This document shows, in pieces, positions 35,275 to 44,027 of a stretch of 64,000 nt of DNA. Positions within the stretch are counted from its first letter, which is position 1. Each line of letters begins with the position of its first letter. The stretch is from Flavobacterium amnicola (GTDB lineage: Bacteria; Bacteroidota; Bacteroidia; Flavobacteriales; Flavobacteriaceae). The translations under genes and the position numbers were made by a program. The DNA lies in contig NZ_SBKO01000001.1 of assembly GCF_004122165.1 (NCBI RefSeq), positions 1-64,000 on the forward strand, given 5' to 3'. The notes beneath the pieces are model-generated. The model ran no database searches. It was not told where the DNA came from and was given only the letters and a program-made list of their open reading frames with translations.

Positions 35275-35871
35275 ATGAAAAAACTAATTTTAAACGCTAT
35301 TTTATTAGCAACGATTTTTGCAGGAAACATATCTTGCAGCAATGATGATGATGCTTCATCAACGCCAACACCAATTGTTTTCCCAGAGGAAAATCCATTG
35401 AAAACGTATATTACAAAAACAGAATTTAGCACTACCACTAATTATGTAAATTCAGGTAATTACGAGTTCGGAATGCGTTTCAAGCCCACTGTAAACGGAA
35501 CGATAAATAAACTATTTGTAAAAATCCCAGACGCACAAACAAATGTAAGAATCACTATTTGGGACGTTTCCGAAGGAATTATTTACAGAACTGAAAAAAT
35601 TGCATCTGTAACGGCAGATGTAATGGCTTCTAAATCTATATCTCCACTTGCATTAAAGAAAGGCAAAGAGTATATGATTACTTACAATTCTAATGATTGG
35701 TACAACAGAAAAAAAGCTGACAGTTCTCCTGCAACGTATCCAATAACCGCTGGAAATATTTCCATCACAGGTTACGGATGGGTTTCTGGAACAGCACAAA
35801 CCTACCCAACTAATTTTGAAACAACATATTATGCTGGGGATTTGAGCTTTGCATTTCAACCCACTTTATAA
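35275..35871 (+). CDS. Lipoprotein with DUF4082-like domain
   Basis: 198 residues, MKKLILNAILLATIFAGNISC with a lipobox Cys, then an acidic NDDDASS tail, the export signal often seen in Bacteroidota surface lipoproteins. The rest resembles DUF4082, a beta-sandwich (TNYVNSGNYEFGMRFKP, NKLFVKIPDAQ, GKEYMITYNSNDWY). Probably surface-exposed; ligand unknown. Start at 35275 follows a TACATTTG -7 element (35243-35250). Terminator downstream. Confidence 0.82.
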   Translation: MKKLILNAILLATIFAGNISCSNDDDASSTPTPIVFPEENPLKTYITKTEFSTTTNYVNSGNYEFGMRFKPTVNGTINKLFVKIPDAQTNVRITIWDVSEGIIYRTEKIASVTADVMASKSISPLALKKGKEYMITYNSNDWYNRKKADSSPATYPITAGNISITGYGWVSGTAQTYPTNFETTYYAGDLSFAFQPTL

Positions 35872-35876
35872 TATTA

Positions 35877-35908
35877 AAAAAGGGAGATAGTATTATCTCC
35901 CTTTTTTT
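35877..35908. terminator. Bidirectional terminator
   Basis: AAAAGGGAGATA pairs with TATCTCCCTTTT, with A and T tracts on both sides. Serves the DUF4082 gene and probably the opposing GlmU-like gene. Confidence 0.88.
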
Positions 35909-37083
35909 TACTCTTTTCTATATTTTTTAGTTTCTTCAAAAACGTGTTCTAAGATTTTAGCATCTTCTTCTGTAAAATCAACTTGACGACGCGCCATTAC
36001 AATTTTAGCGGTTTGAAAAGCTTTACTGGTCATATAAGTAGTAAATCCAGAAGCACCGCCCCAAGAAAAACTTGGCACAAAATTACGAGGAAAACCAGAA
36101 CCAAAAATATTGGTAGAAACACCAACAACAGTTCCTGTATTGAACATGGTATTGATTCCGCATTTGCTATGATCGCCCATCATTAGTCCACAAAATTGCA
36201 ACCCGGTCTTGGCAAAACCTTCCGTTTCATAGCTCCATAATTTTACTTCTTCGTAATTATTTTTTAGGTTAGAATTATTACTGTCTGCGCCAATGTTACA
36301 CCACTCACCCAATACCGAATTTCCTAAAAATCCGTCATGTCCTTTATTCGAATAACCAAATAATACCGAGTTGTTCACTTCTCCCCCAATTACGGAATGC
36401 GGACCAACGGTCGTTGCTCCATATACTTTGGATGCTAATTTCACACGACCACTTTCGCAAAGTGCAAAAGGTCCACGAATAACAGATCCTTCCATAATTT
36501 CAGCATTTTTACCGATATAAATGGGACCTGTAGCGGCATTTAAAGTGACAAATTCCAATTTGGCACCTTCTTCAATAAAAATATTTTCAGATGACAGCAC
36601 ATTTACCGATTTAGGAATTGGTTGTGAATTTCTTCCTTCGGTAATCAATTCAAAATCTTCCCGTAACGCTATATCGTTTTTAGCAAAAATATCCCAGGTA
36701 TTTTCAATACGAATACAATCTTCCGTAAATTCGATAATATCATAGGTGTCGAAATCAACCTCTTCTTGATTTTCTTTGCTGTAAAAAGCAATCACTTCAT
36801 CGTTACAGAATATGGCTTGATTGGCTTCCAAACTTTTAATCATCTCCGCCAATATATCATTTGGTAAAAAGGAAGCATTAATCATTACATTTTCTTCCAT
36901 TTCCACCATTGGATATTTTTCCATCAAATACTCTTCTGTCAAAGTGGTGGTGGTATAACCCAAATGTTTTTCCCATTTTTCACGGATGGTCAAAATTCCA
37001 ACGCGAATATCGGCAACAGGTCGGGTAAACGTAAAAGGAAGTAAGGCATTGCGAACGGTTCCGTCAAATAATATATAGTTCAT
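35908..37083 (-). CDS. GlmU-family putative sugar-phosphate nucleotidyltransferase
   Basis: 391 residues. The C-terminal half (about 170-350) is a left-handed beta-helix with hexapeptide repeats (IYIGKNAEIMEGSVIRGPFA, VYGATTVGPHSVIG). The N-terminal half is a divergent nucleotidyltransferase-like domain (NTP_transf_4 type) beginning MNYILFDGTVRNALLPFTFT; it lacks the ordinary GxGTRMxP loop. Such proteins occur throughout Bacteroidota; the substrate is not known and enzymatic activity is unproven. Downstream of rpmE2. Confidence 0.82.
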   Translation of the reverse strand: MNYILFDGTVRNALLPFTFTRPVADIRVGILTIREKWEKHLGYTTTTLTEEYLMEKYPMVEMEENVMINASFLPNDILAEMIKSLEANQAIFCNDEVIAFYSKENQEEVDFDTYDIIEFTEDCIRIENTWDIFAKNDIALREDFELITEGRNSQPIPKSVNVLSSENIFIEEGAKLEFVTLNAATGPIYIGKNAEIMEGSVIRGPFALCESGRVKLASKVYGATTVGPHSVIGGEVNNSVLFGYSNKGHDGFLGNSVLGEWCNIGADSNNSNLKNNYEEVKLWSYETEGFAKTGLQFCGLMMGDHSKCGINTMFNTGTVVGVSTNIFGSGFPRNFVPSFSWGGASGFTTYMTSKAFQTAKIVMARRQVDFTEEDAKILEHVFEETKKYRKE

Positions 37084-37090
37084 TTTTAAA

Positions 37091-37122
37091 GTCGCTAAGT
37101 TTCTGAGTCGCTAAGTTACAAA
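37091..37122. repeat. Short direct repeat GTCGCTAAGTT
   Basis: GTCGCTAAGTTTCTGA-GTCGCTAAGTTACAAA: two copies of a 16-base unit between rpmE2 and the GlmU-like gene. Similar AAGT-rich intergenic repeats lie at 48818-48853 and 59014-59052. Confidence 0.65.
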
Positions 37123-37149
37123 GTTTGACCCAAAAACCACAAAACCAAA

Positions 37150-37184
37150 ATAAAAAAAGCCTCTCCGATTGGAAAGGCTTTCGT
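37150..37184 (-). terminator. Terminator of rpmE2
   Basis: Minus strand AAAGCCTTTCC-AATC-GGAGAGGCTTT followed by T. Strong hairpin 20 bases after the rpmE2 stop. Confidence 0.88.
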
Positions 37185-37203
37185 ATCAAAATAAAAACAG
37201 CGA

Positions 37204-37455
37204 TTATTTGCTGAATTTAGCGTATTTGTTTTTGAATTTATCAATACGTCCTGCAGTATCAATAAGTTTCGATTTACCTGTGTAAAAAGGGTGAGACGTT
37301 CTAGAAATCTCCATTTTGAATACTGGGTACTCAACACCTTCGTGCATGATAGTTTCTTTAGTTTCTACTGTTGATTTAGTGATAAAAACATCCTCGTTTG
37401 ACATGTCTTTAAAAGCAACTAATCTGTAATTTTCTGGGTGAATTCCTTTTTTCAT
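37204..37455 (-). CDS. rpmE2: 50S ribosomal protein L31 type B
   Basis: 83 residues. [20 protein letters not shown] and [20 protein letters not shown] are typical of L31. The zinc-binding cysteines (CxxC) of type A L31 are absent, so this is type B, which does not need zinc. Long leader of about 100 bases and a strong promoter upstream. Confidence 0.97.
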   Translation of the reverse strand: MKKGIHPENYRLVAFKDMSNEDVFITKSTVETKETIMHEGVEYPVFKMEISRTSHPFYTGKSKLIDTAGRIDKFKNKYAKFSK

Positions 37456-37554
37456 AATAAATCTTTTTATGTTTTGCTACGCTGGGTCTTGATGCTTTCC
37501 TGATAAAAAGGTATCGACTTACTGTAACTTTTGTTGTATTTCTTTTTAATTCAG
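37456..37554 (-). promoter_or_regulatory. Long 5' leader of rpmE2, candidate L31 autoregulatory element
   Basis: The promoter at 37559-37588 implies a leader of about 100 bases, far longer than others here. It contains GATACCTTTTTATC and a GC-richer GCATCAAGACCCAGCGTAGC segment near the start codon. L31 leader motifs, including one in Bacteroidia, are known from comparative work. Membership here is inferred from position only. Confidence 0.4.
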
Positions 37555-37558
37555 GGTG

Positions 37559-37588
37559 CAAATTTACAACTATTTTTTAATAATCAAA
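37559..37588 (-). promoter_or_regulatory. Promoter of rpmE2
   Basis: Minus strand TTTG (37585-37588), 18 bases, TAAATTTG (37559-37566), then GCACCC. Confidence 0.75.
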
Positions 37589-37674
37589 CAATTATGTAAC
37601 TTTTTTTGTGTTTTTACAACTAACCGCATAACTTTAATTATTATTATATTTGCAACTTAAAACAAACTAAAAAC

Positions 37675-38214
37675 ATGGAAAGCAAAACAGCAACAAAAAA
37701 ATTTGGATTAGACAATGGTATCTACTACGGATTAGCAATGATTTTATCTTTTGTAATAGTATATGCACTAAATATAGATTTGGTTGAAAATCCTTTCATC
37801 GGAACAATTTCAAGTGTTTTAAGCTATTTTGTTTTTCCTATTTTATTTATATGGTTAGCTATTTCAGGGTTTAAAAAAGCCAACAGTGGCTTTGCTTCTT
37901 TTGGAGAATGCCTAAAAACAGGTGTTACTGTGGCTTTTGTGGCTTCGGTATTATTAGCTGTTTTTTCATTAATCTTCAACTTGGTTTTCCCTGAGTATCT
38001 TGACGAAATGATGAATCAAACACGAAAAATCATGATGAAACAAAATCCAAGCCTGACTTCCGAACAAATTGACGCCAGTTTGGTTATGGTTAAGAAATTC
38101 TCGTCACCCATGTTTTCAATTCCGATGACTATTTTAATGATAACATTTGTTGGATTAATCTATTCGTTAGTGATTGGAGCAATTTTAAAAAATGAAAGAC
38201 CTCAATTTAACTAA
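37675..38214 (+). CDS. DUF4199 family membrane protein
   Basis: 179 residues, four membrane segments, with the DUF4199 features YYGLAMILSF and a GYKKANSGFASFGECLKTG-like middle (FKKANSGFASFGECLKTG). Function unknown; in Bacteroidota it commonly precedes a GT2 glycosyltransferase, as here (gap of three bases). A TATATTTG -7 element lies at 37645-37652. Confidence 0.88.
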   Translation: MESKTATKKFGLDNGIYYGLAMILSFVIVYALNIDLVENPFIGTISSVLSYFVFPILFIWLAISGFKKANSGFASFGECLKTGVTVAFVASVLLAVFSLIFNLVFPEYLDEMMNQTRKIMMKQNPSLTSEQIDASLVMVKKFSSPMFSIPMTILMITFVGLIYSLVIGAILKNERPQFN

Positions 38215-38217
38215 TTA

Positions 38218-39168
38218 ATGGACATTTCAATTATAATCCCTTTACTAAACGAACACGAATCGTTACCCGAATTAACTTCTTGGATTTCCAAAGTAATGAA
38301 TACTCATAAATTTTCTTATGAAGTTATTTTTATTGACGATGGAAGTACCGATAATTCATGGGAAATAATTCAACAATTATCAAAAGAAAACGGAAACCTA
38401 AAAGGCATCCGTTTTTTACGCAATTATGGTAAGAGTCAAGCATTACACGCTGGTTTTGCGAAGGCAGAAGGAGATGTAGTCATTACTATGGATGCCGATT
38501 TACAAGATAGTCCGGATGAGATTCCAGAATTATACAACATGATTACCAAAGGGAATTTTGATTTGGTTTCAGGCTGGAAGAAAAAGCGTTACGATTCAGT
38601 AGTGGCTAAAAATTTACCTTCTAAATTGTTTAACGCTGCAGCTAGAAAAACTTCTGGAGTGAAATTGAATGATTTTAACTGTGGGCTGAAAGCCTATAAA
38701 AATGTAGTCATCAAAAACATTGAGGTTTCAGGCGAAATGCACCGTTACATTCCAGTTTTAGCAAAAAATGCCGGTTTTTCCAACATTGGAGAAAAAGTAG
38801 TACAACACCAAGCTCGAAAATATGGAGAATCTAAATTTGGCATGAATCGCTTTATTAATGGTTTTTTGGATTTGATTACGATTTGGTTTTTATCAAAATT
38901 CGGAAAAAGACCGATGCACTTGTTTGGACTTTTAGGAACCATTATGTTTATGATTGGCTTGCTTTCGGCAGGCTATATCGGTGCGATGAAACTTTGGAAG
39001 CTTTACAATAATTATGAAACCATTTTGATTACCGAAAATCCTTGGTTTTATATTTCATTAACCACCATGATTATTGGAACACAATTGTTTTTGGCAGGGT
39101 TTCTAGGTGAAATCATACTTCGTACGAAAAACAATGAAGAACGATACAAAATACAAGAAGTGATTTAA
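38218..39168 (+). CDS. Family 2 glycosyltransferase, polyprenyl-phosphate sugar type
   Basis: 316 residues. GT-A domain with VIFIDDGSTDNS and the DxD-containing ITMDADLQDSPDEIPEL, followed by two C-terminal membrane segments (about 233-260 and 275-300). This is the dolichol-phosphate-mannose synthase/GtrB/ArnC layout, so it probably moves a sugar from a nucleotide to undecaprenyl phosphate. Sugar unknown. Co-transcribed with the DUF4199 gene. Confidence 0.92.
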   Translation: MDISIIIPLLNEHESLPELTSWISKVMNTHKFSYEVIFIDDGSTDNSWEIIQQLSKENGNLKGIRFLRNYGKSQALHAGFAKAEGDVVITMDADLQDSPDEIPELYNMITKGNFDLVSGWKKKRYDSVVAKNLPSKLFNAAARKTSGVKLNDFNCGLKAYKNVVIKNIEVSGEMHRYIPVLAKNAGFSNIGEKVVQHQARKYGESKFGMNRFINGFLDLITIWFLSKFGKRPMHLFGLLGTIMFMIGLLSAGYIGAMKLWKLYNNYETILITENPWFYISLTTMIIGTQLFLAGFLGEIILRTKNNEERYKIQEVI

Positions 39169-39233
39169 CTTGAGATCTCAATTTGTGACCTCAAACATAC
39201 AAGCCAAAAAAAATTAATTTAATATAAGCCAAA

Positions 39234-39731
39234 ATGACTAATTTAGAAACCATTAAAAGTAGGATTCACGAAATTCGTGGACAAAAAGTAATGTTAGATT
39301 ATAATCTAGCAATACTTTATGAAACTGAAACAAGAACTTTAAAGCAAGCCGTAAGAAGAAACATTGAAAGATTTCCTGAAGATTTTATGTTTGAACTCAC
39401 AGAAGAAGAAATAGAAATTATGGTATCACATTTTGTGATACCATCTAAAAGTTTTTTAGGAGGAGCTAAACCCTTCGCTTTTACAGAACAAGGAATTGCA
39501 ATGCTCTCTTCTGTTTTAAAAAGTCAAAGAGCGATAGATATTAACATTGCTATTATGAGAACTTTTGTCAAAATCAGACAATTTTCCTTGAGCTATGAAG
39601 AATTAAAAAAAAGAATTGAAGAAATTGAAAGTCAATTCCCAGACATATACAAAGCATTAAATTATCTTGTAGATAATGATGCAAAAGAATCAAGTAATAC
39701 AGAAAGAGAGAAAATTGGTTATAAAAAATAA
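39234..39731 (+). CDS. ORF6N-domain DNA-binding protein
   Basis: 165 residues. The ORF6N domain occupies about residues 1-120 (IRGQKVMLDYNLAILYETET, ...ETRTLKQAVRRNIERFPEDF, AFTEQGIAMLSSVLKS), followed by a helical tail. ORF6N occurs in phage and phage-derived regulators; no other phage gene is nearby. Its coding sequence contains a perfect inverted repeat at 39420-39444. Sits between the glycosyltransferase and phosphoglucomutase genes, ending six bases before the latter. Confidence 0.9.
   Translation: MTNLETIKSRIHEIRGQKVMLDYNLAILYETETRTLKQAVRRNIERFPEDFMFELTEEEIEIMVSHFVIPSKSFLGGAKPFAFTEQGIAMLSSVLKSQRAIDINIAIMRTFVKIRQFSLSYEELKKRIEEIESQFPDIYKALNYLVDNDAKESSNTEREKIGYKK
39420..39444. repeat. Perfect inverted repeat within the ORF6N gene
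   Basis: ATGGTATCACA-TTT-TGTGATACCAT: 11-bp arms and a 3-base centre, encoding MVSHFVIPS. Could be an operator, a hairpin, or chance within a conserved peptide. Confidence 0.85.
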
Positions 39732-39736
39732 CGAAT

Positions 39737-41464
39737 ATGCACATAGAACAGGAAATTTTAGACAAAGTAAATGTTTGGTTAACCCCTACATTCGACGAAC
39801 ATACACAAGAGACTATTAAAGAAATTATGACTTCTTCTCCTAAGGAGTTAGAGGACAGTTTTTATAAAAATTTAGAATTCGGAACGGGCGGAATGCGTGG
39901 TATTATGGGCATAGGTACCAATCGAATTAACAAATACACCCTTGGGAAAAACACCCAAGGCTTGGCGAACTATTTAAAAGTTAGTTTTCCTAATGAGGAA
40001 TTAAAAGTGGCCATTGCCTACGATTGTCGTAACAATAGTGATACGTTAGCAAAAGTGGTTGCAGATGTCTTTTCTGCTAATGGAATAAAAGTTTTTTTAT
40101 TTTCAGAAATGCGTCCAACACCAGAGCTTTCTTTTGCCGTAAGACATTTAGGGTGTCATACTGGAATTGTTTTAACCGCTTCACACAATCCACCAGAATA
40201 CAATGGTTACAAAGTATATTGGCAAGACGGTGGACAAATCGTTCCGCCCCAAGATGCTGCTGTGATTGCCGAAATTGAAAGTTTACAATACAGTGATATT
40301 AAATTTGACGCCAATGAAAGTTTAATCGAATATATAGATGTTGCTGTCGATGAAGCATTTAGAGATTCAACCATCAAAAATGCAAGTTTCAACACTTCAA
40401 CAGAAGCCAGAAAAAATTTAAAAATTATTTACACTTCCCTTCACGGGACTTCGATTAAAGCGATTCCTGGTGTTTTGGAAAAAGCAGGCTATACCGATGT
40501 TAATATTGTAGCCGAACAAGCCGAACCTAATGGAAATTTTCCAACTGTAGTTTCTCCCAATCCAGAAGAACCAGAAGCCTTAACAATGGCTTTGGCTTTG
40601 GCTGAAAAAATTGGAGGTGATATCGTAGTGGGTACCGATCCTGATTCTGACCGACTTGGCGTTGCCGTTCGTAATACGGATGGTAAAATGATGTTGCTTA
40701 ATGGAAATCAAACCATGGTTGTCATGACTGCTTTCTTGTTGGAGCAATGGAAAAAGCAAGGAAAATTAACTGGAAATGAATTTATAGGTTCTACAATCGT
40801 TTCTACTCCGATGATGCTAGAATTGGCTTCGGCTTATGACGTAGAATGTAAAGTAGGATTGACTGGATTTAAATGGATTGCCAAATTCATCAAAGATTTC
40901 CCAAACCAAACCTATATTGGTGGTGGAGAAGAAAGCTTTGGTTATATGGTGGGCGATGCCGTGCGAGATAAAGATGCTGTGGCTGCTATTTTATTAGTCT
41001 GTGAAATCGCGGCTCAAGCCAAAGAAAAAGGAAGTACTTTATACCAAGAATTACTTCAAATGTATGTCGATTTCGGATTTTACAAAGAGCATTTAATTTC
41101 GATTACCAAAAAAGGAATTGAAGGCGCTAATGAAATCAAACAAATGATGGTAGAACTGCGTCAAAATCCGTTAAAAGAAATCAATGGACAACGTGTGGTA
41201 TGCGTAGAAGATTACCAATCTTCAAAAGGAAAAGATTTTATGAACGGTGAAGAATTTGACATTTTAATTCCGAAATCGAACGTATTGATTTATTATTTGG
41301 AAGACGGAAGCAAAATATGTGCTCGTCCTAGTGGTACTGAACCTAAAATTAAATTTTACTTTAGCGTAAACTGTCAAATTGAAAACATAACTGATGTTAC
41401 TGAAGCTGAAATACAATTAGACACAAAAATTAATAACATTATAGCAGCAATGCAATTGAACTAA
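39737..41464 (+). CDS. Phosphoglucomutase / phosphomannomutase
   Basis: 575 residues, the alpha-D-phosphohexomutase family (PgcA-like). Active-site Ser149 in TASHNPPEYNGYK, metal-binding DPDSDR, sugar-specificity GGGEESFGYM, and phosphate-binding RPSGTEPKIKFY. Interconverts glucose-1- and glucose-6-phosphate (possibly mannose phosphates), supplying sugar nucleotides for glycans. Stop and the ABC exporter start overlap as TAATG. Confidence 0.95.
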   Translation: MHIEQEILDKVNVWLTPTFDEHTQETIKEIMTSSPKELEDSFYKNLEFGTGGMRGIMGIGTNRINKYTLGKNTQGLANYLKVSFPNEELKVAIAYDCRNNSDTLAKVVADVFSANGIKVFLFSEMRPTPELSFAVRHLGCHTGIVLTASHNPPEYNGYKVYWQDGGQIVPPQDAAVIAEIESLQYSDIKFDANESLIEYIDVAVDEAFRDSTIKNASFNTSTEARKNLKIIYTSLHGTSIKAIPGVLEKAGYTDVNIVAEQAEPNGNFPTVVSPNPEEPEALTMALALAEKIGGDIVVGTDPDSDRLGVAVRNTDGKMMLLNGNQTMVVMTAFLLEQWKKQGKLTGNEFIGSTIVSTPMMLELASAYDVECKVGLTGFKWIAKFIKDFPNQTYIGGGEESFGYMVGDAVRDKDAVAAILLVCEIAAQAKEKGSTLYQELLQMYVDFGFYKEHLISITKKGIEGANEIKQMMVELRQNPLKEINGQRVVCVEDYQSSKGKDFMNGEEFDILIPKSNVLIYYLEDGSKICARPSGTEPKIKFYFSVNCQIENITDVTEAEIQLDTKINNIIAAMQLN

Positions 41465-43296
41465 TGGATAACAATCTCAAAAAAATAATTCCGTTTGCAT
41501 TACACTATAAGAGAAATGTAATTTTCAACATCTTCTTTAATATTTTGTATGCTTTTTTTAGCACCCTTTTGATGGTGTCCTTAATGCCAACTTTAAATGT
41601 CATTTTTGAAAAAGGAACTCGGGTTACTGAAAAGCCAATTTTTACTGGTCTAAGTGATATTAAATCTTTTGCCGAAAATTATTTAAATTACAACATTACA
41701 CAAATTACAGACAATTACGGTTCTCAAAATGCCTTACTTTTAGTAATTGGAATTGTGCTTTTAACAGCATTGTTTAAAAATTTATTCAATTACTTAGCGG
41801 CAAGACATGTTACTGCATTAAGAAATGGTGTTTTGAGAGATATTCGCCAAAAATTATATCATAAAATAATTAATTTACCGATTTCGTATTATTCCGATCA
41901 ACGAAAAGGAGATGTGATGGCCAGAATGTTAGGTGATGTAGGCGAAGTTCAAAATTCTTTTTTTCAAATTTTAGAATTAATTGTTCGTGAACCTTTAACT
42001 ATCGCTTTTTCAATCGTTGCTATGTTTGCCATCAGTGCAAAACTGACTTTATTTGTATTTGTTTTTATTCCGATTTCTGGATTTATTATTTCAAGATTAG
42101 GTAAAAATTTAAAATCGAAATCACAACGAGCACAACAAGAACAAGGTATATTTATTTCTACTTTAGATGAAACACTCTCTGGACTTAAAGTTGTAAAAGG
42201 CTTTAATGCTGAAAATATTTTTATTCAAAAGTTCAACAATTCAGTAGACCGATTGCTAAAATTATCAAATAGTATCGCCAATAAAAATAACTTGGCATCT
42301 CCTATGAGTGAATTTTTAGGAATCATGACTATTGGAACATTACTTTGGTATGGTGGCCATTTGGTTTTAATTGAAAAAAGTCTAAGTAGTACTGCGTTCA
42401 TTACCTACATCGCTCTAGCCTATACCATCTTAACGCCTGCAAAAGCAATTTCTAAATCATCCTATCAAGTAAAAGGTGGTTTGGCTGCTGCTGAAAGGGT
42501 TTTTAGTTTAATGGAACAAGAAAACACAATTGTAAACCATCCAAATGCCATTGTAAAAGAGAATTTCGATACTTCCATTTTAATTGAAAATATCAATTTT
42601 GCGTATCAAAAAGAAAACGTTTTAAAGAATTTTTCTTTGGAAGTACCAAAAGGAAAAACGGTAGCACTTGTTGGTCAATCTGGGTCAGGGAAAAGTACTA
42701 TTGCCAATTTATTGACGCGTTTTTACGATGTTCAAGAGGGTAAAATCACTATTGATGGGGTTGACATCAAAGAAATGAATATGCATTCTTTAAGAGGCTT
42801 AATGGGATTGGTAACACAAGACTCCATTTTATTTAACGACACCATCAAAAATAATCTCCTAATCGGAAAGCCAACAGCAACCGATGAAGAAATAATTGAG
42901 GCACTAAAAGTAGCCAATGCTTACGAATTTGTAAAAGACTTACCGAATGGCATTGAAACCAATATTGGTGATTCGGGTGGAAAACTTTCTGGCGGACAAA
43001 AGCAACGTTTGTCTATTGCCCGTGCAGTGTTAAAAAACCCTCCAATCATGATTCTTGATGAAGCAACTTCTGCTTTGGATACCGAAAGTGAAAAATTTGT
43101 ACAAGTGGCTTTAGAAAACATGATGCAAAATAGAACATCAATTGTCATTGCACACCGTTTATCAACCATTCAAAAGGCAGATAAAATTGTAGTGATGCAA
43201 AAAGGTGAAATTGTTGAGCAAGGTACTCACGATGAATTATTAGCAAAAAACGGCACTTACTCTAAATTAGTGATGATGCAATCGTTTGAGTCATAA
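41464..43296 (+). CDS. MsbA-like ABC exporter (fused permease-ATPase)
   Basis: 610 residues. Six membrane segments in the first 330 residues, then an ATPase domain with Walker A GQSGSGKST, signature LSGGQKQR, Walker B IMILDEATSALD and the H-loop AHRLS. A homodimeric lipid or drug exporter; MsbA (lipid A flippase) is the closest type but substrate cannot be fixed. Translationally coupled to the mutase gene and ended by a bidirectional terminator. Confidence 0.93.
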   Translation: MDNNLKKIIPFALHYKRNVIFNIFFNILYAFFSTLLMVSLMPTLNVIFEKGTRVTEKPIFTGLSDIKSFAENYLNYNITQITDNYGSQNALLLVIGIVLLTALFKNLFNYLAARHVTALRNGVLRDIRQKLYHKIINLPISYYSDQRKGDVMARMLGDVGEVQNSFFQILELIVREPLTIAFSIVAMFAISAKLTLFVFVFIPISGFIISRLGKNLKSKSQRAQQEQGIFISTLDETLSGLKVVKGFNAENIFIQKFNNSVDRLLKLSNSIANKNNLASPMSEFLGIMTIGTLLWYGGHLVLIEKSLSSTAFITYIALAYTILTPAKAISKSSYQVKGGLAAAERVFSLMEQENTIVNHPNAIVKENFDTSILIENINFAYQKENVLKNFSLEVPKGKTVALVGQSGSGKSTIANLLTRFYDVQEGKITIDGVDIKEMNMHSLRGLMGLVTQDSILFNDTIKNNLLIGKPTATDEEIIEALKVANAYEFVKDLPNGIETNIGDSGGKLSGGQKQRLSIARAVLKNPPIMILDEATSALDTESEKFVQVALENMMQNRTSIVIAHRLSTIQKADKIVVMQKGEIVEQGTHDELLAKNGTYSKLVMMQSFES

Positions 43297-43313
43297 AACA
43301 AGAAAATATACGC

Positions 43314-43357
43314 ACAAAAAAACCCTAACTATTTGATTCGTTAGGGTTTATTTTTTT
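43314..43357. terminator. Bidirectional terminator of ABC exporter and tRNA-Met
   Basis: AAACCCTAAC (43320-43329) pairs with GTTAGGGTTT (43340-43349); T run to the right, A run to the left. Confidence 0.9.
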
Positions 43358-43358
43358 G

Positions 43359-43432
43359 TAGCGAAGACGGGAGTTGAACCCGTGACCTCAGGGTTATGAA
43401 TCCTGCGCTCTAACCAACTGAGCTACCTCGCC
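43359..43432 (-). tRNA. tRNA-Met (CAT anticodon)
   Basis: 74 bases without CCA: GGCGAGG acceptor strand, D-arm AGCTCAGTTGGTTAGAGC, anticodon arm CAGGA-TTCATAA-CCCTG, T-arm ACGGGTTCAACTCCCGT, CTTCGCT. The anticodon is CAT. It lacks initiator features (three G-C pairs at the anticodon stem), so it is elongator Met; a lysidine-modified Ile2 cannot be fully excluded. Own consensus promoter. Confidence 0.93.
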
Positions 43433-43467
43433 AAGGTTTGTGGTTATTGCATCTCTCAATGCGGGTG

Positions 43468-43498
43468 CAAATATAAGACTATATTTAAAGGTTGCAAA
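43468..43498 (-). promoter_or_regulatory. Promoter of tRNA-Met
   Basis: Minus strand TTTG (43495-43498), 19 bases, TATATTTG (43468-43475), then GCACCCGCATTG. Confidence 0.9.
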
Positions 43499-43572
43499 TT
43501 TTTTCAATAAAAAAACTCTTAAAAAATATTTTTTTTAAATACTAATATTATATATATTGCCAAAAAAAACAA

Positions 43573-43965
43573 ATGGACAACAAAGTACGTTACGAATTAG
43601 AATTCCCTATACATTCCTCTCCACAACTTTTATATCAATATATCTCAACTCCATCTGGACTTCAAGAATGGTTTGCAGATAATGTAAATTCACGTGGCGA
43701 ATTTTTTACTTTCAAATGGGACGATTCGGAAGAAAAAGCGCGCTTACATTCTAAAAAAACAGGTGAGAAAATAAAATTCAAATGGGTGGATGAAGAAAAC
43801 AAAGACACCGAGTATTATTTTGAATTGCGTATTTTAGAAGACGACATCACTAAAGACGTATCATTAATGGTCGTTGACTTTGCCATTCAAGAAGACATTG
43901 ACGAAGCTAAAATGCTTTGGGAAAATCAAATTTCCGACTTAAAACACGTGATTGGTTCGGTTTAA
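43573..43965 (+). CDS. START-like / AHSA1-superfamily protein
   Basis: 130 residues, acidic, beta-rich with an SRPBCC-type fold (ELEFPIHSSPQLLYQYISTP, LQEWFADNVNSRGEFFTFKW). No enzymatic residues known. Conserved in flavobacteria as a START-like domain protein; ligand unknown. Starts at ATG 43573; a new promoter at 43961 serves the downstream gene. Confidence 0.85.
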   Translation: MDNKVRYELEFPIHSSPQLLYQYISTPSGLQEWFADNVNSRGEFFTFKWDDSEEKARLHSKKTGEKIKFKWVDEENKDTEYYFELRILEDDITKDVSLMVVDFAIQEDIDEAKMLWENQISDLKHVIGSV

Positions 43966-43991
43966 AATTTCATTTATAACGCTTATATTTG
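43961..43991 (+). promoter_or_regulatory. Promoter of the class IV aminotransferase gene
   Basis: TTT (43961-43963), 20 bases, TATATTTG (43984-43991). Overlaps the stop of the preceding gene. Predicted transcript start is about 43996, within the left arm of the hairpin described next. Confidence 0.75.
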
Positions 43992-43992
43992 C

Positions 43993-44027
43993 ACCGTCTT
44001 TTAACTAATTAAAAGGCGGTTTTTTTT
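43993..44027 (+). promoter_or_regulatory. Terminator-like hairpin directly before the aminotransferase ATG
   Basis: ACCGTCTTTTAA (43993-44004) pairs with TTAAAAGGCGGT (44009-44020), one G-U pair, loop CTAA, followed by eight T (44020-44027) and at once the ATG. It has the form of an intrinsic terminator. It may end the upstream START-like gene, or act in the leader of the aminotransferase, where it could shield or attenuate translation. Confidence 0.8.

Noticed and set aside
39234..39731. A prophage remnant around the ORF6N gene
   Set aside because: Flanking genes are ordinary metabolic genes with tight spacing, and no other phage-type gene is seen.
43359..43432. Initiator tRNA-fMet or tRNA-Ile2 identity for the CAT tRNA
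   Set aside because: It lacks the initiator's anticodon-stem G-C run, and the whole sequence resembles elongator tRNA-Met of flavobacteria. Ile2 remains only a small possibility.
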